Shown: positions 34,537 through 44,017, counted from the first letter of the stretch. The stretch: DNA of 64,000 nt from Noviherbaspirillum galbum (GCF_010974945.1 NZ_JAAIVB010000084.1:1-64000), one strand, 5' to 3'. Notes: generated from the sequence alone by a model not told the origin. Made by a program: numbers and translations.

Positions 34537-36081
34537 TCATGCCGGCGCGGAGGAATCGTCCAGCTGCGCGCGCAGGGTCGTCTTGACCACCTTGCCGTAA
34601 TTGTTCTTCGGCAGGCGCTCGACGAAGACATAGCGCTTGGGACGCTTGAACCGGGCGATGCATCCGAGGCAATGCTGGTCGAGTGCTTCCGGCCGGGCCG
34701 GGTGATCCGGCTCCGGAACGACGAAGGCGACCACGATTTCTCCCCATTCCGGATCGGGCGCGCCGACCACCGCGACCTCCGCCACGCCCGGGGCATTCAG
34801 CAACGCTTCCTCGACCTCCCGCGGATAGATGTTCGAGCCGCCGCTGATGATCAGGTCCTTGCTCCGGTCCTTCAGCGTGAGGAAACCGTCCTCGTCGAGG
34901 AAGCCGAGGTCGCCGGTGAACAGCCAGCCGTCGCGGATGGCGGCGGCGGTCGCGGCCTCGTTCTGCCAGTAGCCCGCCATGACGCTGTCGCCCTTGACCA
35001 GGACCTCGCCCACCTCGCCAGCCGGCAACTCGCGGCCCTGCTCGTCACCAACGCGGATCCACACCGGCGTCTGCGCCCGTCCGACCGAGGCGAGCCGTTC
35101 CAGGAAGCGCGGATGCCCGGTGTCGGACAGCGCCTGGCGCGGCAGGACCGTGCCGGTCATCGGCGTTTCGCCTTGCCCGTAGATCTGTACGAAGCGCGGC
35201 CCCATGACGCGCAGCGCGCGCTGCATGTCGGCCACGTACATGGGCGCGCCGCCGTACACGATGGTCTTGAAAGCACGCGCCGCATCCGCCTCGGCCAGGC
35301 CGCCGTTCTCTGCATGATCGACCAGACGGTTGACGATGGTGGGCGCGGCGAACATCGACAGCGGCCCGACGCGCGCGCCGAGGGCGAACAGTTCCGCGGG
35401 ATCGACCCCGCCCGACGCGGGCACCACATGGCGCGCGCCCGCCATGACATGGGGAATGGCATAGATGCCCGCGCCGTGGGACATCGGCGCCGCATAGGCG
35501 ATCGCATCGCCGGGCGCCACGGCATCGACGTCCACGAAATATCCCATGCCCATGGTCATGAGGTTGCGCTGCGTGATCATGACGCCCTTCGGCCTGCCGG
35601 TTGTGCCGCTGGTGTAGAACAGCCAGGCCACGTCGTCGGGCGCGCGTTCCGCCACATCCACGTCGAAGGGCCGGGGATGCGGCGCCAGCCACTCGGAAGC
35701 CTGGGGCGAATCGACATCGATCTGGTGGGCCAGGCCGGCGAGAGGAGCGGGAGCGACGTCGGCCGTGACGAAGGCCCAGCGCGCGCCGGCGTTACCGATG
35801 ATCCATTCGACTTCGCTGGGGTGCAGCTTGGCGTTGACCGGCACGATCACCAGCCCGGCCCACCACGCGGCCCACATCAGCTCGAGATAGCGCGGGTGGT
35901 TGCGCATGAACAGGATCACGCGGTCGCCGGGCGCGAGGCCGGCCTGCCGCAGGCGAAGCGCCAGGCCGGCGCTGCGCGCGGCCCACTGGCCGTAGGTGGC
36001 GTGGAGCGCATCGCCGTGGAGGATGGCGGCGCGGCCGGGGTCGTGGCGCGCCTGGCGCACGAGGAGATGGGCTAGGGACAT
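34537..36081 (-). CDS. AMP-dependent acyl-CoA synthetase/ligase
   Basis: The protein has 514 residues from MSLAHLLVRQARHDPG. It activates a carboxylic acid to acyl-AMP and then acyl-CoA. The P-loop TSGTTGRPKGVMI (near 160), the YGQGETPMT motif, and FTGDLGFLDEDGF with RSKDLIISGGSNIYPREVE are all intact. The C-terminal catalytic lysine is in LPKNNYGKV. It resembles FadD/long-chain or aromatic acid ligases; the substrate is unknown. A longer in-frame start adds a low-complexity DNDNDN segment, which I reject as non-native. Confidence 0.88.
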   Translation of the reverse strand: MSLAHLLVRQARHDPGRAAILHGDALHATYGQWAARSAGLALRLRQAGLAPGDRVILFMRNHPRYLELMWAAWWAGLVIVPVNAKLHPSEVEWIIGNAGARWAFVTADVAPAPLAGLAHQIDVDSPQASEWLAPHPRPFDVDVAERAPDDVAWLFYTSGTTGRPKGVMITQRNLMTMGMGYFVDVDAVAPGDAIAYAAPMSHGAGIYAIPHVMAGARHVVPASGGVDPAELFALGARVGPLSMFAAPTIVNRLVDHAENGGLAEADAARAFKTIVYGGAPMYVADMQRALRVMGPRFVQIYGQGETPMTGTVLPRQALSDTGHPRFLERLASVGRAQTPVWIRVGDEQGRELPAGEVGEVLVKGDSVMAGYWQNEAATAAAIRDGWLFTGDLGFLDEDGFLTLKDRSKDLIISGGSNIYPREVEEALLNAPGVAEVAVVGAPDPEWGEIVVAFVVPEPDHPARPEALDQHCLGCIARFKRPKRYVFVERLPKNNYGKVVKTTLRAQLDDSSAPA

Positions 36082-36300
36082 GGCAGGAGTCTGATTGTCG
36101 TTGTCGTTGTCGTGGGGAAAGCGGACCTGGCTGGCGGGTCGCGGCTTTCCATGCTGGGTCGAGGGTACCTGCAATGGGGGATTGGGGCAAGGTGCTGTCT
36201 GCTCGCTGCGAGCGGGGCGTGTTATTGCAATGTTCCGTCATCAGTGACCAATGCTGTCGTCCGCGCACGTCTCCCTGACCACCTCTCCTTGCCCGCCTCC

Positions 36301-36366
36301 GTCATCCCCGTGTAGGCGGGGATCCCATTGCGGGTTTTTCCTGACGACCAAAATGGGATTGCCGCC
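36301..36366. repeat. Palindromic REP-like intergenic repeat
   Basis: The element starts GTCATCCCCGTGTAGGCGGG. CCCCG (36306-36310) pairs with CGGGG (36317-36321). A larger inverted repeat pairs 36315-36329 with 36352-36366 with two mismatches. It overlaps the 3' end of the small gene 36302-36679 and supplies its stop codon. Confidence 0.6.
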
Positions 36367-36679
36367 TGCGAAAAAATACCGGCGCGCACCCTGCCCAAAC
36401 CCGCACCACCAGCCGCGCCAGCCAGGACACTTCCGTCGTCAGCCTCTCCTCAATCGCGACCACCCCGCCCCGCGGCGCATGCAGGCGATACCATCCCGCG
36501 CCATCGACCAGATGGGCCTCGCCTTCCTGCAAGCGCAGCCGGCACTGCCCCGCGCCGTCGGGCAGCCGTTCGACCACGACGCCCCCTTCCCTGGCCCAGA
36601 TCAGGCTTCCGCGCTCCAGATACCCAGCCTGCGGCTGTTCCGGCCGGATCTTCATGACATGACGCGATACTTCTGGCAT
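36302..36679 (-). CDS. Small protein, possibly DUF2917-like, with repeat-derived C-terminus
   Basis: The protein has 125 residues, and GGGAG lies six bases before the ATG. The body (residues 15-80) looks like a small beta barrel, with SLIWAREGGVVVERL, CRLRLQEGEAHLVDG and GGVVAIEERL. This resembles DUF2917 proteins, which often sit divergently next to MocR regulators in Burkholderiales, as here. The last 20 or so residues (QSHFGRQEKPAMGSPPTRG) are the translation of the REP-like repeat, so the original end of the protein has been replaced or extended. The function is unknown. Confidence 0.55.
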   Translation of the reverse strand: MPEVSRHVMKIRPEQPQAGYLERGSLIWAREGGVVVERLPDGAGQCRLRLQEGEAHLVDGAGWYRLHAPRGGVVAIEERLTTEVSWLARLVVRVWAGCAPVFFRRRQSHFGRQEKPAMGSPPTRG

Positions 36680-36852
36680 GGCTGGCTCCCTTGAATGACG
36701 ATGGCATTCATCGTAGCCAGCGGCGAGGCGCTGCCACAGGCACAGCCCGGCGCACGATCCGGCATGACAGGGCGGCGGTCGGGCATCTGTTATGGTCCTG
36801 CCGGCGCGAATCTATATCTGTTCAAGCCGGAACGGATGGGCGATGATGCGGC

Positions 36853-38406
36853 ATGGACAATCCGCCCCTGTACCGCCAGCTCGCCGATCATTACCGCGCC
36901 GCGATCACCGCCGGAACGATCGCGCAAGGGCAGCGCGTGCCATCGGTGCGCGCGATCATGCGCCAGCACGGCGTCAGCCTGTCCACCGCCCTGCAGGCCT
37001 GCCGCCAGCTCGAGCAGGAGGGCTGGCTCGAAGCGCGGCCGCGTTCCGGCTATTTCGCCAGCTCGCCGCGCCGCTCGACGGTATTGCGCCTGCCCGAACC
37101 GGATACCGGCTCGACGCCGGACCCCGCCCAGTATGTCGGCATCCATGCCCGCGTCTCGGACTACATCGCGCGCGGACGGGCTTATCCGATCAAGACCAAC
37201 TTCTCCGGCGCGCGGGCCGCGCCTTCGCTCTATCCGGCGGAGGAACTGCGCAAGGCTGGCGTGCGCGCGTTGCGCCGCGACGCCCACGTGCTGGTGCGGG
37301 CGGCGCCGGCGGGCGGCAACCGCCACTTCCGCGCGGTGCTCGCCAAGCGCGCCCTGGAGAACGGCCTGGTCATATCGCCGGAAGAGATCACCGTGACGCA
37401 TGGCTGCATCGAAGCGCTCAACCTCGCGCTGCGCGCGGTCACGCAGCCGGGCGACACGGTGGCCGTCGAATCGCCGACCTTCTACGGCCTGCTGCAGATC
37501 CTGGAAAGCCTGGGCCTGCGCGCCCTCGAAATCCCCACCAGCGCCACCACCGGCCTGTCGATCGAAGCGCTCGAGCTGGCGGTGCGGGCCTACGGCAACA
37601 TCAAGGCGGTGGTGGTGGTGCCGCACCTGCAGAATCCGACCGGCTCCATCATGCCCGACGCGCACAAGCAACGCCTCGTGCGGCTGTGCGAACAGCAGGC
37701 CATTCCCCTGATCGAAGACGACACCTACTCCGCGCTGGCCGATGGCGAAAACCCGTCGACCAGCCTGAAGGCATGGGACCGCAGCGGCAACGTCATCCAT
37801 TGCGCCTCGCTGCACAAGACGCTGGCGCCGGGCATGCGCATGGGGTGGATGGTCGCCGGGCGATGGCAGGCCCGGGTGGCGATGCTCAAGTATGCGCAGA
37901 CGCGCGACAATCCGGACTGGCCCCAGGCCACCCTGGCGGAGTTCCTGGAATCGAGCGCCTATGACCGCCATCTGCGTCGTCTGCGCGTGGCATTGCGCCG
38001 GCAGCGCGAGCGCATGGCCGAAGCGATCGCGACGCATTTTCCGCTCGGCACGAGGATGTCGATTCCGGACAGCGGCGTGACCTTGTGGGTAGCCTTGCCC
38101 GAGCAAGCCTCGTCGAGCGAAGTCTTTGACGCGGCGCTCCTGCGCGGCATCCTGTTCGCGCCGGGAAGCGTGTTCTCCAATTCGGACCGCTTCGAGCACT
38201 GCATGCGGATCAACTGCGGCGAGCCATGGAGCGAACAGCTCGACGATGCGGTACGCACCCTGGGCGAGCTCGTGCGCGACGCGGGCAACGCCGGCAGGAG
38301 AAAGCCGGGAGCCTTGCGGCCGGCCCTCATGCCCGCCCCCGTTCCCGCGCCGGCAACCTTGGGGGCAACGGCAACGTGGTTCGACGCCATCGGCGACGAC
38401 TGCTGA
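36853..38406 (+). CDS. MocR-type PLP-dependent regulator (GntR HTH plus aminotransferase domain)
   Basis: The 517-residue protein begins with a GntR winged helix (LYRQLADHYRAAITAG, SVRAIMRQHGVSLSTALQA; residues 1-70). A fold-type I aminotransferase domain follows, with HLQNPTGSIM, EDDTYSAL and the PLP lysine K322 in LHKTLAPGMRMGW. The architecture is that of MocR regulators such as PdxR and GabR, which bind an amino acid or PLP adduct. The C-terminus has an unusual Pro/Ala-rich tail after residue 480. It is divergent from the small gene at 36302, which may be its target. Confidence 0.9.
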   Translation: MDNPPLYRQLADHYRAAITAGTIAQGQRVPSVRAIMRQHGVSLSTALQACRQLEQEGWLEARPRSGYFASSPRRSTVLRLPEPDTGSTPDPAQYVGIHARVSDYIARGRAYPIKTNFSGARAAPSLYPAEELRKAGVRALRRDAHVLVRAAPAGGNRHFRAVLAKRALENGLVISPEEITVTHGCIEALNLALRAVTQPGDTVAVESPTFYGLLQILESLGLRALEIPTSATTGLSIEALELAVRAYGNIKAVVVVPHLQNPTGSIMPDAHKQRLVRLCEQQAIPLIEDDTYSALADGENPSTSLKAWDRSGNVIHCASLHKTLAPGMRMGWMVAGRWQARVAMLKYAQTRDNPDWPQATLAEFLESSAYDRHLRRLRVALRRQRERMAEAIATHFPLGTRMSIPDSGVTLWVALPEQASSSEVFDAALLRGILFAPGSVFSNSDRFEHCMRINCGEPWSEQLDDAVRTLGELVRDAGNAGRRKPGALRPALMPAPVPAPATLGATATWFDAIGDDC

Positions 38407-38466
38407 GTTTACTTCAACGCGTGAAGCGGTCCGCTTCCTTGCTAGTCCTGCGTCGATCAGCCCCGA

Positions 38467-38832
38467 TTACCGGACGCTGCCGGCATCGAAATGCGGATTC
38501 TCGATGATGCCGAATCGGTTTCCGAATGGATCGACCACCGATCCCACCTTGATGCCGCCACCCACCTCGGTGACCGGATCGAGCGGACTGGCCCCAAGCT
38601 CCACGAGCCTGGCGAAAGCCTGCGAAGCATCCGCGACGCCCCATAGCGGCTGCGGTCCCGCCACGCCGGACTGGCTATCGGGAATCAATCCAAGCTCGAA
38701 TCCGCCGACGTTGAACCCGACATAGAAAGGCTCATCGAAGTAAGGCGCCGAATCAAGCACCTGGCCGTACCACGCTTTCGCGGCGGACAAGTCGTTGACC
38801 GGATAAATTGCGGTGCGCAATCCGAGGATCAT
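38467..38832 (-). CDS. VOC (glyoxalase/bleomycin-resistance) family protein
   Basis: The 121-residue protein is a single VOC module pair. It has LRTAIYPVNDLSAAKAWY at the start, FELGLIP in the middle and the closing VVDPFGNRFGIIENP. Such proteins bind a metal or a small hydrophobic ligand; the precise role is unknown. TGGAG stands 7 bases before the ATG. It is monocistronic and converges on the MocR gene. Confidence 0.85.
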   Translation of the reverse strand: MILGLRTAIYPVNDLSAAKAWYGQVLDSAPYFDEPFYVGFNVGGFELGLIPDSQSGVAGPQPLWGVADASQAFARLVELGASPLDPVTEVGGGIKVGSVVDPFGNRFGIIENPHFDAGSVR

Positions 38833-39173
38833 GGTATCTCCAGGCTAATCAGTGGCGGAAATCGCCGGCCACATTATGACCCGAATGGCTCAATGATTAT
38901 TGTTCGGTCCATGTCGCGTATTGACCTGGAAATTCAGGCATCGACCCGTTGCGGGAAATGCCTGGCTTCTTGGGATGCGTGGAAGAAAAAATCCCTTCGC
39001 CGCAACACGCTCGGACCGGTGATGCGCCACGTTTCATTACGACAGGAAACATGTTTGCGCGGGCCTTTAACCGTTGGTTAGTAACTTGATATAACTCTAC
39101 ATCAGTGCGCGCGAAGCATGATCTTCTCTCAGGCGGGCGTCACTGCCCGCACACCACCTATAAGGAGACATGC
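38833..39173. other. Intergenic region with esterase promoter elements
   Basis: This is a non-coding stretch of 341 bases. It contains the second TTAAC dyad (39067-39081), a possible -10 box TATAAC at 39090-39095, and a small hairpin GCGGGC-n6-GCCCGC at about 39133-39150 in the presumed leader. AAGGAG comes before the esterase start. A 62-codon open frame at 38893-39081 has no support as a gene. Confidence 0.45.
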
Positions 39174-40955
39174 ATGCTCGACAAGGCCCCCCGGGCGACG
39201 GCCATTGCCCTATCGCTCTTCTTCCTCGCGGCGCAGGCAGCCAACGCCGACAACAATGCATCCAGCCGTGACGATCACTGGCCGCACCAGACGTTGCGCA
39301 GCACCGAATTCGGCCAGGTCAACGGGAAGGAAGACGACGCGTCCCACACGCTTTCCTGGAAAGGCATTCCCTATGCCAAGCCGCCCGTGGGCGACCTGCG
39401 CTGGCGCGCGCCCGTCGATCCCGACAAGTGGAGCGGCGTGCGCAGCACGCAGCAGTTCGCCAATGCCTGTTCCCAGTACGGCCGCATCTACGGCCCCGGC
39501 GCCAACAACCGGTATGACGCGACGATCGGCACCACGCTGAACCAGGCGGTCGGCAATGAAGATTGCCTCTACCTGAACATCTGGCGTCCGGCAAACGGCA
39601 AGACCGACCTGCCGGTGATCGTGTTCTTCCACGGCGGCAGCAACGTTTCCGGCTATACCGCCGACCCGGTCTACGACGGCGCGACCCTCGCGCGCACGAC
39701 CAACTCGATCGTGGTCACGCCCAACTTCCGCCTCGGCATCCTCGGCTTCATGGACCTGCCGGCGCTGAAGGCCGGCGCCGATGCCGACACCGCCTCGGGC
39801 AACTTTGCCATCCTCGACAGCATCCGCTCGCTTGAATTCGTCCAGCGCAACATCGCCAATTTCGGCGGCGATCCGTCCAACGTGACGATCATGGGACAGT
39901 CGGCCGGCGCGATCAACGTCTATGCCTTGCTCACCTCGCCCAAGGTGACGGCCGCGCAAAGCAAGCTGTTCCACCGCGCCGTACCCCTGAGCGGCGGACT
40001 GTCGCTCGCCGTCGACCTGCCGGCCGGAGCCATTCCGACCATGTCGCCGGAAACCACGTATGCCAGCCAGGGCCGCGCGCTCGTGGCCAACCTGATGCTC
40101 GATGACGGCAGCGCCGCCAACGCCACGGAAGCGCAAGCCAAGGCCAGCCAGATGACGGATGCGCAGACCGCCGCCTACCTGCGCTCGAAGACGCCTTCGC
40201 AATTGTTCACGACGCTGCTCACCAGGCTGTCCCTCCTCGGCCTCTCCGGCTCCGGCCCGATTCCCGAAGGACATACCGTGGCGCTGGATCCGGTGAAGTC
40301 CATCACGCAAGGCCAGTATCTCAAGGTCCCCGTGCTGGCCGGAAACACCCGCGACGAAGGCAAGCTCTTCCCCTCGTTCCTGCCGCTGGTGGGCGGCAGC
40401 GGCAGCGCGCGCAAGGTGACCGATGCGCAGCTCTTCGCGACCCAGTTTGCCTATAACGCGAATGCGCCGGCACAGATCACCATCGACCAGTGGATCACGC
40501 CGGGCTACCTTCCGGTCGATGCCCCGGTGACCGGCTTCACCGCGCGCGCCGAGACCTTCAACCGCATCTTCTTCCTCGCGAGCCGGGACAACATCCTCAA
40601 CGCGCTGAAATCGGTGCAGCCGAGCGTCTGGTATTACCGCTTCGACTGGGACAAGGAACCGGCGCCATGGAACGACATCTACGGCGCGGCCCACCTGTTC
40701 GACCTGCCCTTCGTGTTCGGCAATTTCGGACCGTCGCTGATGGGCACCATCCTCAGCACCAACGCCAACGAAGCGGGACGCCTCGACCTGTCGAACGCAA
40801 TGATGAAGACCATCGGCGCATTCGCGAAGAAGGGCGACCCGAACAACGACGCGCTCGACGCCTACTGGCCGACCTGGCCGAAGGGGTTGATCTTCAACGC
40901 CACCAATACCGCGAAGAAGATCGAGGTGCAGACGATCACGCCTGCCATGCCTTGA
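39174..40955 (+). CDS. Secreted type-B carboxylesterase
   Basis: The protein has 593 residues from the ATG with AAGGAG upstream, with a signal peptide ending AANA near residue 23. The family signature NEDCLYLNIWRP, the nucleophile elbow GQSAG (S243), the acidic residue in NTRDEGKLF and the histidine in GAAHLFDLPFVFG complete the catalytic triad of para-nitrobenzyl-esterase-like enzymes. It should hydrolyse esters in the periplasm or outside the cell. It is followed by a strong terminator and is probably transcribed alone. Confidence 0.92.
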   Translation: MLDKAPRATAIALSLFFLAAQAANADNNASSRDDHWPHQTLRSTEFGQVNGKEDDASHTLSWKGIPYAKPPVGDLRWRAPVDPDKWSGVRSTQQFANACSQYGRIYGPGANNRYDATIGTTLNQAVGNEDCLYLNIWRPANGKTDLPVIVFFHGGSNVSGYTADPVYDGATLARTTNSIVVTPNFRLGILGFMDLPALKAGADADTASGNFAILDSIRSLEFVQRNIANFGGDPSNVTIMGQSAGAINVYALLTSPKVTAAQSKLFHRAVPLSGGLSLAVDLPAGAIPTMSPETTYASQGRALVANLMLDDGSAANATEAQAKASQMTDAQTAAYLRSKTPSQLFTTLLTRLSLLGLSGSGPIPEGHTVALDPVKSITQGQYLKVPVLAGNTRDEGKLFPSFLPLVGGSGSARKVTDAQLFATQFAYNANAPAQITIDQWITPGYLPVDAPVTGFTARAETFNRIFFLASRDNILNALKSVQPSVWYYRFDWDKEPAPWNDIYGAAHLFDLPFVFGNFGPSLMGTILSTNANEAGRLDLSNAMMKTIGAFAKKGDPNNDALDAYWPTWPKGLIFNATNTAKKIEVQTITPAMP

Positions 40956-40973
40956 TGCCTTTGACCTGAGGCC

Positions 40974-41013
40974 GCGGGGGCGTTGCGCCGGTTGCAAGGC
41001 GCAACGCCCCCGC
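40974..41013 (+). terminator. Strong hairpin terminator after the esterase gene
   Basis: A perfect 16-bp stem pairs 40974-40989 with 40998-41013 across an 8-base loop, followed by the T-rich ATCGTTTCTTTC. It also sits at the end of the convergent aminopeptidase gene. Confidence 0.85.
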
Positions 41014-41049
41014 ATCGTTTCTTTCCGTTCCCTTCAGTCCGCTCCGCCT

Positions 41050-42537
41050 TCATCGCCTGGAGCGATCCACGAGGAAATGCGCAAGAAGAGGCACCGGTCT
41101 GCCGGTAGCGCCCTTGCCCTCCCCGGTCCTCGACGCCGTCCCCGCGATGTCGAGGTGTACCCACGGATAAGGACTGGTGAACCGCGACAGGAAGCACGCG
41201 GCAGTGATCGCGCAGTCGCCGCGCGGGCCGACATTCGCGAAATCCGCGATGTCCGATTTGAACATGTCCTGATATTCGCGCCATAGCGGCATGTGCCAGG
41301 CGCGGTCCCAGGCACGATCGCCGGCCGCGATCACCTCGCGCGCAAGCGCGTCGTCGCCGGAGAATACGCCGGAGGCGATCTCGCCCAGTGCGACCACGAC
41401 CGCGCCCGTGAGCGTCGCGACATCCACCAGGACCGCAGGCTTGTACCTCTCCGCGTAGGTAAGCGCGTCCGCGAGAACAAGGCGGCCCTCGGAGTCGGTA
41501 TCGAGTATCTCCACGGTCTGGCCTGACATCGTCGTCACGACATCGCCCGGCTTCACGGCATTCCCATCGGGCATGTTTTCCGCCGCCGGAATGATGGCGA
41601 CCACGTTCAGCGGCAGCTTCATCAGCGCTGCCGCGCGCATCGCGCCGAACACGCTCGCCGCGCCGCACATGTCGAACTTCATCTCATCCATGTCCGAGGC
41701 GGACTTGATGTTGACGCCGCCCGTATCGAAGGTGATCCCCTTTCCGACGAGGACGACCGGCTGCGCGTCACGTGCACCGCCACGGTATTCCATCACGATG
41801 AGCCTGGGCGGCTGGCGGCTGCCCCTCGCGACCGCGAGGATCGTGTTCATGCCGAGCTCCTCGAGTTTTTTCTCGTCGAGGATGGTCACCACGAAGCCGT
41901 GGAGGCGGCCGAGCTCTTCTGCCTGCCCGGCCAGGTAGACCGGAGTGCACATATTGCCGGGCAGGTTGCCGAGGTCCTTGGCGAGCATGACGCCCGCGGC
42001 AATGGCGACTGCCTGGTCGATAGCCGCTCCGGCCGCGACCGCTTCCGACGGGTCCGCGACGTGCAGGGCCACGATCCCGAGAGGACGCTTCGGTTTCGGC
42101 GCGGTCTTTAGCTTGTCGAAGCGATACATGGCGTCCGCCACGGCAAGCACCGCCTGCTCGATCTTCCATGTGCCATCGCGGCCGTTCACCGGAAGCTCGT
42201 TGAAGCAGAATACCGCCTCGCCGGCGCCCGTCGTGCACAGCATCCTCGTCGCCGCGCAGAGCGCCGCGTGAAAGCTGCTCTCGACGAAATCCTGCTCCGC
42301 GCCCAGGCCGACGAGAAGCACGCGCTCGGAAGCGACGTTCGACATGCCGGAAAGAAGCAGCGTCGTGCCGAGTTCGCCGTCGAGGTCGCCACGCTTCAGG
42401 GCTTCATCGAGGGCGTGGCCTGATGCGCTGTCGAGCGCCATCGCAGCCGGCGTAAGCTTGCCGCCCTCGTACACGCCGGCCACGATGCAACCCGTGTGCT
42501 CCTGTTCGAGCCTTCCGCTCTTTACAACGAAGTTCAT
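41050..42537 (-). CDS. Leucyl aminopeptidase, M17 family
   Basis: The protein has 495 residues from MNFVVKSGRLEQEHTG. It removes N-terminal amino acids, using two metal ions. The metal and catalytic signatures VGKGITFDTGGVNIK, DMDEMKFDMCGAA and DTDSEGRLVLADAL are intact (the usual NTDAEGRL is DTDSEGRL here). It starts 7 bases after the ATP-grasp gene ends, and both run on the minus strand, so they form a two-gene operon. This context suggests a role with a peptide made by the ligase rather than general protein turnover. Confidence 0.92.
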   Translation of the reverse strand: MNFVVKSGRLEQEHTGCIVAGVYEGGKLTPAAMALDSASGHALDEALKRGDLDGELGTTLLLSGMSNVASERVLLVGLGAEQDFVESSFHAALCAATRMLCTTGAGEAVFCFNELPVNGRDGTWKIEQAVLAVADAMYRFDKLKTAPKPKRPLGIVALHVADPSEAVAAGAAIDQAVAIAAGVMLAKDLGNLPGNMCTPVYLAGQAEELGRLHGFVVTILDEKKLEELGMNTILAVARGSRQPPRLIVMEYRGGARDAQPVVLVGKGITFDTGGVNIKSASDMDEMKFDMCGAASVFGAMRAAALMKLPLNVVAIIPAAENMPDGNAVKPGDVVTTMSGQTVEILDTDSEGRLVLADALTYAERYKPAVLVDVATLTGAVVVALGEIASGVFSGDDALAREVIAAGDRAWDRAWHMPLWREYQDMFKSDIADFANVGPRGDCAITAACFLSRFTSPYPWVHLDIAGTASRTGEGKGATGRPVPLLAHFLVDRSRR

Positions 42538-42544
42538 GATGCGA

Positions 42545-44017
42545 TCAGGGCGCCTGATGTTGAGCAACGCCGGCCCGGGTCTCCGCGATACGGCGGGCAA
42601 ACACACCCAGGATCTCCCGGTAGAGCCCCTCGCCCAGCACCTGGTCCTCGTTGCCAGCGTCGATGTTCGGATTGATGTTCACTTCGATCAGGTAGATGCG
42701 GTCCCCGACCTGCTTGAGATCGGCACCGTAGAGCCCGCGGCCGATCAGGTTGGCGGCCCGTACCGCCGTGCTGATCACCTGCCCGGGCACCTCGCCGATC
42801 GTGGTCGCTTCGGTCTTGCCTTCGACTGGCTGCTCCTCGCCTTCCAGTTTGATGATTTTCCAGTGGCCAGGCGCCATGAAGTATTTGGCGGCAAAAAGCG
42901 GTCGCCGGTCGTAAACCCCGACGCGCCAGTCGAAGTCGCTCGGCAGCCATTCCTGGGCGATGAGGAGCTCCGATTGGCTGAAGAAGCGCTCCGTTTCCTT
43001 GCGCAGATTCTCTTCGGACTCGATCTTTACGACGTCCAGCCCGAAGCCGCTGTCCGGCAGCTTGAGCACGCACGGCAATCCCAGCGTCGGGATGATTTCC
43101 TGCACGTTGTTGCGGTGGACGATGAGCGTGCGCGGCGTGGCGATGCCATGCCGGTTCAGCAGCTCCTGCATGAACACCTTGTTCCCGCATTTGAGGACAG
43201 ACTCCGGGTCGTCCACGACGGGCATGCCAAGCGACTCCGCCTTGCGCAGGAACTCGTAGATGATGGCTTCGCCAGGACTCGAGCGGTTGAAGAGGGCGTC
43301 GAATTCGTCGAGGCGATCCAGCGCATCGGGGCCGATGAGCTCGGCATCCAGTCCGACGAGCGGCGCCGCTTTCAGGAATCGCTGCAGCGCTTCCTCGTTG
43401 GACGGCTTGTGCACTTCGTCGGGATCCCAGAGGACGGCCAGTCGCGGCCTGCCCGCTTCGGCGCCGCGCCGCCTGGGAGCCGGGCTGTCGCAGATGAACG
43501 ATTGCACTGCCTCCAGCAGGAGTGCGCGATCCTGCAGCGGAATATCGGCAAGGCCGATGGCACGCAGGGAATCGAGTCGCCAGCTTCCTTCCGAGTGGAC
43601 GAACAGCACGCGCAGCAGCGGCGCACGCACCCTCGCGAACAGTTTTTCGGCGAGGGCTTCGTGGCTCGGATGCCTTCCGAAGTAAATATCGAGTTGAAAA
43701 CGCTCGCTGTCGTTGTGATGCAGCGTCTCCTGCACCAACGGCTGGAACTCGGCCGCGAGCGCTCGCAGGAAACCTTCGGACCTGAGGTTTTCGATGGTCT
43801 TTACATCCGCGACGGGGCGTTGACCACGGGCCTCGGCGAGGAGCGACACATAGTATCCGCGTCCCTGGTAGCGGCCGGTGCGGCACAGGTTCAGCACTTG
43901 CACGGCGCCCGCGCTGCCGTTCTCAGGTTCGGCGAGGTAGCGGCGCGCCGTGACGGCGGTAGCTCCCGCGATTTCGAACCACTCATGACGATGATCAGTG
44001 ACGATGAACGTTTTCAT
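42545..44017 (-). CDS. RimK-like ATP-grasp ligase with RLAN N-terminal domain
   Basis: The protein has 490 residues. The N-terminal domain (MKTFIVTDHRHEWFEI, about 1-190) matches the RimK-like ATP-grasp N-terminal (RLAN) type. The C-terminal part is an ATP-grasp fold, with nucleotide-binding LGLPCVLKLPDSGFGLDVVK and metal-binding IYLIEVNINPNIDAG. Such ligases join amino acids through amide bonds. The partner aminopeptidase is encoded immediately downstream. The product is unknown: a short peptide or a protein modification. The start has only a weak ribosome site. Confidence 0.88.
   Translation of the reverse strand: MKTFIVTDHRHEWFEIAGATAVTARRYLAEPENGSAGAVQVLNLCRTGRYQGRGYYVSLLAEARGQRPVADVKTIENLRSEGFLRALAAEFQPLVQETLHHNDSERFQLDIYFGRHPSHEALAEKLFARVRAPLLRVLFVHSEGSWRLDSLRAIGLADIPLQDRALLLEAVQSFICDSPAPRRRGAEAGRPRLAVLWDPDEVHKPSNEEALQRFLKAAPLVGLDAELIGPDALDRLDEFDALFNRSSPGEAIIYEFLRKAESLGMPVVDDPESVLKCGNKVFMQELLNRHGIATPRTLIVHRNNVQEIIPTLGLPCVLKLPDSGFGLDVVKIESEENLRKETERFFSQSELLIAQEWLPSDFDWRVGVYDRRPLFAAKYFMAPGHWKIIKLEGEEQPVEGKTEATTIGEVPGQVISTAVRAANLIGRGLYGADLKQVGDRIYLIEVNINPNIDAGNEDQVLGEGLYREILGVFARRIAETRAGVAQHQAP

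Noticed and set aside
34672-36075. Long plus-strand frame opposite the acyl-CoA synthetase gene
   Set aside because: It is a codon-bias shadow; the minus-strand gene has all family motifs.
38893-39081. 62-codon gene in the gap before the esterase
   Set aside because: No ribosome site is present, and it overlaps the dyad and likely promoter of the esterase gene.
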